Assembly (NCBI GenBank): GCA_027451405.1
Contig: DAIDJM010000009.1
Location: 1 to 64,000, forward strand
Length of the DNA stretch: 64,000 nucleotides
Direction of reading: 5' to 3'
DNA from: Acetobacteraceae bacterium
GTDB taxonomy: Bacteria > Pseudomonadota > Alphaproteobacteria > Acetobacterales > Acetobacteraceae
The position numbers were made by a program, and so were the translations under genes. The notes beneath the pieces are model-generated. The model was not told the DNA's origin. It worked only from the letters and a program-made list of their open reading frames with translations, and ran no database searches. Below are positions 59,087 through 64,000 of this stretch, in pieces (position 1 is the first letter of the stretch; each line of letters starts with the position of its first letter).

Positions 59087-59755
59087 ATGCGCCTTCTCTA
59101 CCATTTGCCGCTTTCGCCGTATTCCCGCAAAATACGCCTGGTGCTGGCCGAACGGCGTCTGCCGTTCGAACTCAAGGTCGAGCGGGTCTGGGAACGGCGA
59201 CCGGAATACCTGCAACTCAATCCCGCGGGCACCGTGCCCACGCTGGTCGAGGAAAGCGGGCTGGTCATCCCGGATAGCGGCGTCATCTGCGAATATCTCG
59301 AGGAAGCCTATCCGGACAGTTCCCTGCTCGGGCGGACGCTGGCGGAGCGCGTCGAAGTCCGGCGGATCGCCGCCTGGTTCGATGGGCAATTTGCCAATGA
59401 CGTCACACGCAACCTGCTCGGCGAAAAACACATGAAACGCCTGCTCGGCCGCGGCCATCCGGACGCGAACGCGCTGCGCGCCGGCTATGCCAACCTCAAG
59501 CTGCATCTCGAGACCATCGGCTGGCTCGCAGAAACCCGGAAATGGCTGGCTGGGAACCAGCTTTCGCTCGCGGATTTCGCCGCCGCGGGACATCTCTCCG
59601 CCCTCGATTTCACCGGCGAAATAGATTGGTCGGTCAGCGAAGCCGCGCGGGAATGGTATGCGCGAATGAAGTCGCGCCCATGTTTCCGGCCGCTGCTGAT
59701 GGATCGCGTGGCCGGCGTGGATCCGCCGCCGCATTATGCCGACCTGGATTTCTGA
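59087..59755 (+). CDS. Glutathione S-transferase family protein
   Basis: 222 residues. The N-terminal thioredoxin fold has LYHLPLSPYSRKIRLVLAERRLPFE, with a Ser at the active-site position, and the glutathione gamma-glutamyl motif VIPDSGVICEYLEEAYP (the E/D-S pair reads DS). The C-terminal helical domain has LSLADFAAAGHLSALDF. The substrate is unknown. It is divergent from fdsD with 74 bases between starts. The active-site Ser suggests thiol-transfer or dehalogenase-like chemistry. Confidence 0.9.
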   Translation: MRLLYHLPLSPYSRKIRLVLAERRLPFELKVERVWERRPEYLQLNPAGTVPTLVEESGLVIPDSGVICEYLEEAYPDSSLLGRTLAERVEVRRIAAWFDGQFANDVTRNLLGEKHMKRLLGRGHPDANALRAGYANLKLHLETIGWLAETRKWLAGNQLSLADFAAAGHLSALDFTGEIDWSVSEAAREWYARMKSRPCFRPLLMDRVAGVDPPPHYADLDF

Positions 59756-59806
59756 GGAAGGCGGCGAGACCCGGCGCGGCGAATGCCGTCCGCGCCGGTC
59801 CCCGTC

Positions 59807-61015
59807 TCAAAGCGCCTTCCCGGACACCGCCACGGTTTCGCTTGCTTCGAAAGCTGTCCGGAAGTGCGCGTAGAAAATCCGATCCTCTTCGAGCCGGGCG
59901 TGCAGCGCTGAGCGCTCGCTTTCGCTCAGATCATCGGCTTTCAGCACGAACGGTGTGCGCGTCACATCAAAATCGGGATCGGCGCATACATTGCCGCGCG
60001 CCCACTCGGTGAGACGTTCCATGCCGATCAGCGAAATGCGCGAAACCCTGCAGACTTCGATCGCATGCCCGGCCGTACCGTCCCCGAGGGCGGTGCAGAT
60101 GGGATTGCGCAAATCGAGATCGGCCAGGATTCGCCTGACACAGTCGCGTGCACCGCGCTTGTCGGTCGGCGCCGGCGGAACGCCGACTCGCTCCCGCCAC
60201 CGACGCATCTTCGGGTCCGCCGCCGCAGCCGAATTCTGCAGCGCTGCCAGAATTGCATGGGCCTGGCTGAGCAGGATTTCCTCCGGGTCGCGGACCACCG
60301 CGAACAGCAAATCCGTGGGCCGGTAGAGAGGCACCGGAAGATGGGCCCCGAGCAGCCCCACGGTCTCCGGCTGCAAAGAAACGAATTCCGGCAAGCGCGG
60401 TACGGATACCATCAGCGTGTTCGCGACCGGCAACCGATACAGCATCGGCCCCAATCGCTTGAACAGCTCGACCGTCTGCACATTGACCGCATCGGCGATC
60501 GCCGGATCGAGAACGGGGTGCTCGATGGGCGCACTCTTCAAGATATAGTCCGTCCCGGAACGCGGAATCGCGATGTGGATCAGCCGCTTACGTTCTGGAA
60601 ACGCATCAAAAATCCGGCGGACGAACGTGCGCCGAAACTCTTTCGATTGCACGAGCGACCGAATATGAGCGCCGACGCGATACGGCGTGGGCAGCGCGGC
60701 CAGCTCTGCGCCGGTCGGCCAGCGGCCGAGAAAGGCAAACGTGATATCGCGCGGATCGGCGCCCCCGTGTTGGATCCCGCGCAACAGGCCTTCCAATGTC
60801 GGCTCCCGGCCCTGCGCGCCGATCTGCTCGAACACATCGCGCGGTCGCGCGGGCGGCGGCCGCAAGATCGTGGTAAGGCGCTTCTCGTCCTTCCGGATGA
60901 CCGGATTGCCGACGAGTTTCTCGATCAGGAATGCCACGCCCGGTCTCCGAGGCTCGATTGACAGCGCCGGACCCGGGCGGTAGCGCCGCCGCCGGTCCAT
61001 CGGCAGGGGTCTCAT
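59807..61015 (-). CDS. Sulfotransferase-like P-loop protein
   Basis: 402 residues if starting at ATG 61015, whose start codon lies on the fabD start codon; a Met at 61000 avoids that overlap. The 5'-phosphosulfate-binding-like motif is RLIHIAIPRSGTDYILKS (about residues 142-160). LLFAVVRDPEEILLSQAHAIL (about 240-260) resembles the 3'-phosphate-binding Arg/Ser motif. The N-terminal 120 residues are not recognised. A role in modifying a polysaccharide or lipid is possible but unproven. Confidence 0.65.
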   Translation of the reverse strand: MRPLPMDRRRRYRPGPALSIEPRRPGVAFLIEKLVGNPVIRKDEKRLTTILRPPPARPRDVFEQIGAQGREPTLEGLLRGIQHGGADPRDITFAFLGRWPTGAELAALPTPYRVGAHIRSLVQSKEFRRTFVRRIFDAFPERKRLIHIAIPRSGTDYILKSAPIEHPVLDPAIADAVNVQTVELFKRLGPMLYRLPVANTLMVSVPRLPEFVSLQPETVGLLGAHLPVPLYRPTDLLFAVVRDPEEILLSQAHAILAALQNSAAAADPKMRRWRERVGVPPAPTDKRGARDCVRRILADLDLRNPICTALGDGTAGHAIEVCRVSRISLIGMERLTEWARGNVCADPDFDVTRTPFVLKADDLSESERSALHARLEEDRIFYAHFRTAFEASETVAVSGKAL

Positions 61016-61985
61016 GGCTGTAACGGCGTTCGTCTTTCCTGGCCAGGGGAGTCAGGCGGTCGGCATGGGACGCGATCTGGCCGCCGCGTTTCCGGCGGCT
61101 CGCGACGTGTTCCAGGAAGTGGACGATACACTCGGGCAGAAGCTCTCGAAGCTCATGTTCGAGGGCCCCGCGGACGAGTTGACGCTCACGGGCAACGCCC
61201 AGCCCGCGCTGATGGCCGTCTCGATGGCCGTCGTCCGCGTGCTGGCGGCGGAAGCGGGAATCCGCGTGGCCGAGCGCGCCGCGCTGGTGGCCGGCCATTC
61301 CCTGGGCGAATACAGCGCGCTCGCCGCGGCGGACGCGATCGATCTCGCCCAGGTGGCGCGCCTGCTGCGGCGGCGCGGCGAGGCCATGCAGGCCGCGGTC
61401 CCGCCGGGCGAGGGGGCCATGGCCGCCCTGCTCGGCGCGGAACTCGCCGAGGCGCAGTCGATCTGCGAGGCCGCTGCGGTGTGCCGGCGCGAAGGCGAAC
61501 CCGACAAGCAGGAAGTGGTGGCGCCGGCGAACGATAATGGCGGCGGCCAGGTGGTGATCAGCGGTCATCGCGACGCGGTGGACCGGGCCATCGCCATCGC
61601 CCGCGAGCGGGGCGTCAAGCGCGCCATGCCGCTTCCTGTTTCGGCCCCGTTTCATTGCCCGCTGATGGCCCCGGCGGCGGAAATCATGGCCGAAGCGCTC
61701 GGCCAGACCGCCATCCGCGCTCCCGCGGTGCCGCTCGTGGCCAACGTCACCGCGGCGAAAGCGACCGATCCCGATATCATCCGCACCTTGCTGGTGCAGC
61801 AGGTGACCGGTCTGGTGCGCTGGCGCGAAACGTTGCTGGCCTGCGCGGAGATGGGCGTTGACCGTTTCGTCGAACTGGGCGCGGGGCGGGTGCTGACCGG
61901 GCTTGCGAAGCGCGTGCTGCCCGACGCCACCGCGTTGAACGCCGGCACGCCCGCGGAGATCGAAGCATTGGTGAAGGCACTCTGA
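61014..61985 (+). CDS. fabD: Malonyl-CoA:ACP transacylase
   Basis: 323 residues. FVFPGQGSQAVGMG is the N-terminal family motif, and GHSLGEYSAL holds the nucleophile Ser96. ALPVSAPFHCPLM-type sequence (LPVSAPFHCPLMAP) carries the catalytic His. It transfers malonyl groups from CoA to ACP for fatty-acid elongation. Its stop is immediately followed by the fabG start. Its own start overlaps the divergent sulfotransferase-like start. Confidence 0.97.
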   Translation: MAVTAFVFPGQGSQAVGMGRDLAAAFPAARDVFQEVDDTLGQKLSKLMFEGPADELTLTGNAQPALMAVSMAVVRVLAAEAGIRVAERAALVAGHSLGEYSALAAADAIDLAQVARLLRRRGEAMQAAVPPGEGAMAALLGAELAEAQSICEAAAVCRREGEPDKQEVVAPANDNGGGQVVISGHRDAVDRAIAIARERGVKRAMPLPVSAPFHCPLMAPAAEIMAEALGQTAIRAPAVPLVANVTAAKATDPDIIRTLLVQQVTGLVRWRETLLACAEMGVDRFVELGAGRVLTGLAKRVLPDATALNAGTPAEIEALVKAL

Positions 61986-62723
61986 ATGTTTTCGCTCGCA
62001 GGCAAGACCGCCCTGGTCACGGGCGCATCGGGAGGAATCGGCGGCGCGATCGCGCGTGCGCTCCATGCCCAGGGCGCCGTGGTGTGCCTATCGGGGACCC
62101 GCCACTCTGCCCTCGAATCGCTCGCGGCCGAGCTCGGCGAGCGCGCCCATCCCTGCCCGGCCGATCTGCGCGAACCGGATGCCGCGGAACGCCTCCTCGC
62201 GGCCGCGGAAATCGCCGGCGGACCGCTCGCGATCCTCGTCAACAATGCCGGCTTCACCCGTGACGGGCTCGCGCTCCGCATGAAGGACGAGGACTGGCAA
62301 TCCGTGCTCGATCTGAACCTGTCGGCGCCGTTCCGCCTCGTCCGCGCCGCCCTCAAGGGCATGTTGCGGCGTCGCGCCGGCCGCATCGTCCAGATCTCGA
62401 GTGTGGTGGGCGCCACCGGCAATCCCGGCCAGGCCAATTATGTGGCGGCCAAGGCGGGCCTCGTCGGCATGAGCAAGGCACTCGCCCAGGAAGTGGCCAG
62501 CCGCGGCATCACGGTGAATGTCGTGGCCCCCGGCTTCATCGAGACGCCGATGACGGATGTGCTGCCCGAAGCGCAACGCACTCGGCTGCTCGAGGCGATC
62601 CCGCTCGGCCGCATGGGCAAGCCCGAGGATGTGGCGGCCGCGGTGGCCTATCTCGCCTCCGACGAAGCCGTCTGGATCACCGGCGCCACGCTGCACGTCA
62701 ATGGCGGCATGGCGATGATCTAG
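61986..62723 (+). CDS. fabG: 3-oxoacyl-ACP reductase
   Basis: 245 residues with SDR motifs TALVTGASGGIGGAIAR, LVNNAGFTRDGLALRM and ISSVVGATGNPGQANYVAAKAGLVGMSKALA (catalytic Ser, Tyr, Lys), then VNVVAPGFIETPMTD. It reduces 3-oxoacyl-ACP with NADPH. It abuts fabD without a gap. In many Alphaproteobacteria acpP and fabF follow, but here the convergent DUF2142 gene intervenes. Confidence 0.96.
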   Translation: MFSLAGKTALVTGASGGIGGAIARALHAQGAVVCLSGTRHSALESLAAELGERAHPCPADLREPDAAERLLAAAEIAGGPLAILVNNAGFTRDGLALRMKDEDWQSVLDLNLSAPFRLVRAALKGMLRRRAGRIVQISSVVGATGNPGQANYVAAKAGLVGMSKALAQEVASRGITVNVVAPGFIETPMTDVLPEAQRTRLLEAIPLGRMGKPEDVAAAVAYLASDEAVWITGATLHVNGGMAMI

Positions 62724-62745
62724 CGGGACGCATTCGAAGAAGCAG

Positions 62746-62773
62746 AGCCGGGCCGCCGGAGGCACGCCTCAAC
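62746..62773. repeat. Partial family B repeat
   Basis: GCCGGGCCGCCGGAGGCACGCCTCAA is the 3' third of the family B element, identical in its last 17 bases to the copy that ends at the polA stop. It lies between the convergent fabG and DUF2142 genes. Confidence 0.6.
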
Positions 62774-62778
62774 GCCGC

Positions 62779-64000
62779 TCATCCCCCGTATCGCGCGGCG
62801 ATGGCGTGCAGCACCACCGGTGGCGTGATGACTCCCGCAGCGACAAGGCAGGGCACGGCCAGTCCGCGCAGCCGCGGCGCCAATTCCGGCATGGCCAGCA
62901 GAAGCACGAGCGCGGGCGGGAGAAAGTAACGGCCGAGCACGCCCGTGACGAAGGGCTGACCCGGCCAGGTCCAGGTCAGATACTGCAACACGAAAATCGA
63001 CAGCACCGAAACGGCCACGCCCGCCGCGACAAGGCCGGCGGCGCGTGGCCGCGAGCGGCCGGCGGCCAGATAGGGCGGCACGAGCAGCAGCCCCGCGACC
63101 ACGAGATAGGCTCGGGGCAGCGGTGTGTCGGTCCAGCCCAGGCGGCCAATGAATTGTTCGGCGTAGTTCGGGGTGAAGTTCCAGACGGTGGCGATCGCGA
63201 TCCGCGGGATCGAGCCCGGGTCGGCCAGCAACCATGAAAGTTGCCGCTGCCAGTCCGCCTGACCCAACCGGACCGACACATGATGCGCCACCAGCGCCGA
63301 CCAGAGCAGGACCGGCAGCGCGCTGGCCCCGATCCAGAGCCAGCGCCGGCGCCACGGGAGCGCGCCCAGCGCGAGCAGGTGGCCGATATAAGGCGGCCGC
63401 GCCATGCCGCACGCTGCCAAAAGTCCCCCGGCCAGCCCGGCGAGCCGCCCATCCCGCTCGATCAGCGCCACCGCGAGCGCAGTCGCGCCGATCATCGGCC
63501 CGTCCTGGGCGGCCGACGCGCCGAGCGAGAGCGTCATGGGCAGCATCAGAATGGCCGCCAGCGCCGGCCGCGTGCGGCCGGCGAGCCCGAGAGCCAGGCC
63601 ACCCAGCGCCGCGAATGTCAGCGCATTGAGCAGCCGCGCCAGCCGCAGAACCCCATCGACGCGCAAGCCCGCCGCCCGCCCGGCGCGATAGGCCAGCGCA
63701 TCGGGGAGGTAGAAAAAGGGCGCATACTGCGCCGTGTTGGCGAACGGCACGAAGCTCGGCCGCGCGGACCAGTCGACCCGTTCGGAAGCGGCCCGCTCGG
63801 CATCGGTCGGCGCCCGCGACGGGTGCATCGAAACCGGCCGGAGCGGCAGATAGGCCGTGTAGATCGCCGGATCCGACAGGCCGCCGGCGGTGCCGAAGGC
63901 CCGGTGCGCCAGCCATTCGCCATGCGCGATCTCGACCGCCCTCAGCAGATGCGTAGGCTCGTCGGAATTCTGCCAGGGGGGAACCCGCAGAGCGAGAAAC
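62779..64000 (-). CDS. DUF2142 family membrane protein (5' end outside window)
   Basis: The frame is open from the window edge (407 codons seen). It begins FLALRVPPWQNSDEPTHLLRAVEIAHGEW, the proline/Asp-Glu motif near the N-terminus of DUF2142 proteins. YAPFFYLPDALAYRAGRAAGL follows, then about ten hydrophobic helices ending in PVVLHAIAARYGG. DUF2142 proteins are predicted GT-C-like polytopic membrane proteins, often in surface-polysaccharide loci. Only the first few dozen residues are missing. Confidence 0.85.
   Translation of the reverse strand, partial: FLALRVPPWQNSDEPTHLLRAVEIAHGEWLAHRAFGTAGGLSDPAIYTAYLPLRPVSMHPSRAPTDAERAASERVDWSARPSFVPFANTAQYAPFFYLPDALAYRAGRAAGLRVDGVLRLARLLNALTFAALGGLALGLAGRTRPALAAILMLPMTLSLGASAAQDGPMIGATALAVALIERDGRLAGLAGGLLAACGMARPPYIGHLLALGALPWRRRWLWIGASALPVLLWSALVAHHVSVRLGQADWQRQLSWLLADPGSIPRIAIATVWNFTPNYAEQFIGRLGWTDTPLPRAYLVVAGLLLVPPYLAAGRSRPRAAGLVAAGVAVSVLSIFVLQYLTWTWPGQPFVTGVLGRYFLPPALVLLLAMPELAPRLRGLAVPCLVAAGVITPPVVLHAIAARYGG

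Overview
The window is GC-rich chromosomal DNA, and gene content, codon use and intergenic repeat families suggest an alphaproteobacterium of the Acetobacteraceae (Rhodospirillales). Genus cannot be fixed from sequence alone. I recognise no rRNA, tRNA, CRISPR array or insertion sequence. Most of the window is housekeeping and envelope-biogenesis genes in short operons, interrupted by a decayed prophage and a tandem pair of secreted-repeat genes.

Layout. 0-5 kb: exbB-like fragment and tonB, an MgtC-family gene, rnhB with a pncC/cinA-C gene, a Tim44-domain protein and a YgfZ-type folate-binding protein. 5-9 kb: a surface-polysaccharide operon (GT9, GT4, asparagine synthase). 9-11 kb: an outer-membrane mono-haem cytochrome-porin fusion followed by a dihaem cytochrome lipoprotein, a candidate electron conduit. 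11-20 kb: periplasmic ClpP-fold protein, NAD(P)HX repair enzyme, orphan ParA, three membrane proteins, Zn-alcohol dehydrogenase with a partner, YqgE, peroxiredoxin, GT2-GtrA. 20-25 kb: polA (proofreading residues lost), a zf-CHCC mini-protein, a hydrolase lipoprotein and a pseudouridine synthase. 25-33 kb: dTDP-L-rhamnose cluster (rmlBACD) with a GT2 and a divergent 967-residue multi-domain glycosyltransferase. 33-35 kb: GNAT, HAD hydrolase, pyrD.

35-42 kb is a phage-derived island: S24-type repressor with two candidate operators, MFS transporter, small lipoprotein and membrane proteins, and a terminase. Next to the terminase the start of a portal-like gene appears joined directly to the end of a tail SGNH-hydrolase gene, so the head-tail module seems deleted. 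DUF6362, GcrA-like and XRE regulators complete it. After gmk come two tandem RTX-like glycine/asparagine-rich repeat proteins (43-46 kb), a PQQ-type beta-propeller, and a divergent TetR/outer-membrane factor pair with a palindromic operator. 50-58 kb holds phaB, a small unknown gene, an NDUFA9-like reductase and gltD-gltB. 58-64 kb holds an orphan formate dehydrogenase delta subunit, a GST, a sulfotransferase-like gene, fabD-fabG and a DUF2142 membrane protein running off the window.

Three intergenic repeat families recur. Family A is a palindrome that supplies the stop codon of two genes. Family B is a GC-rich hairpin. Family C is paired A/T palindromes. Start sites were chosen from ribosome-binding sites and family length, and were moved inward in many genes.
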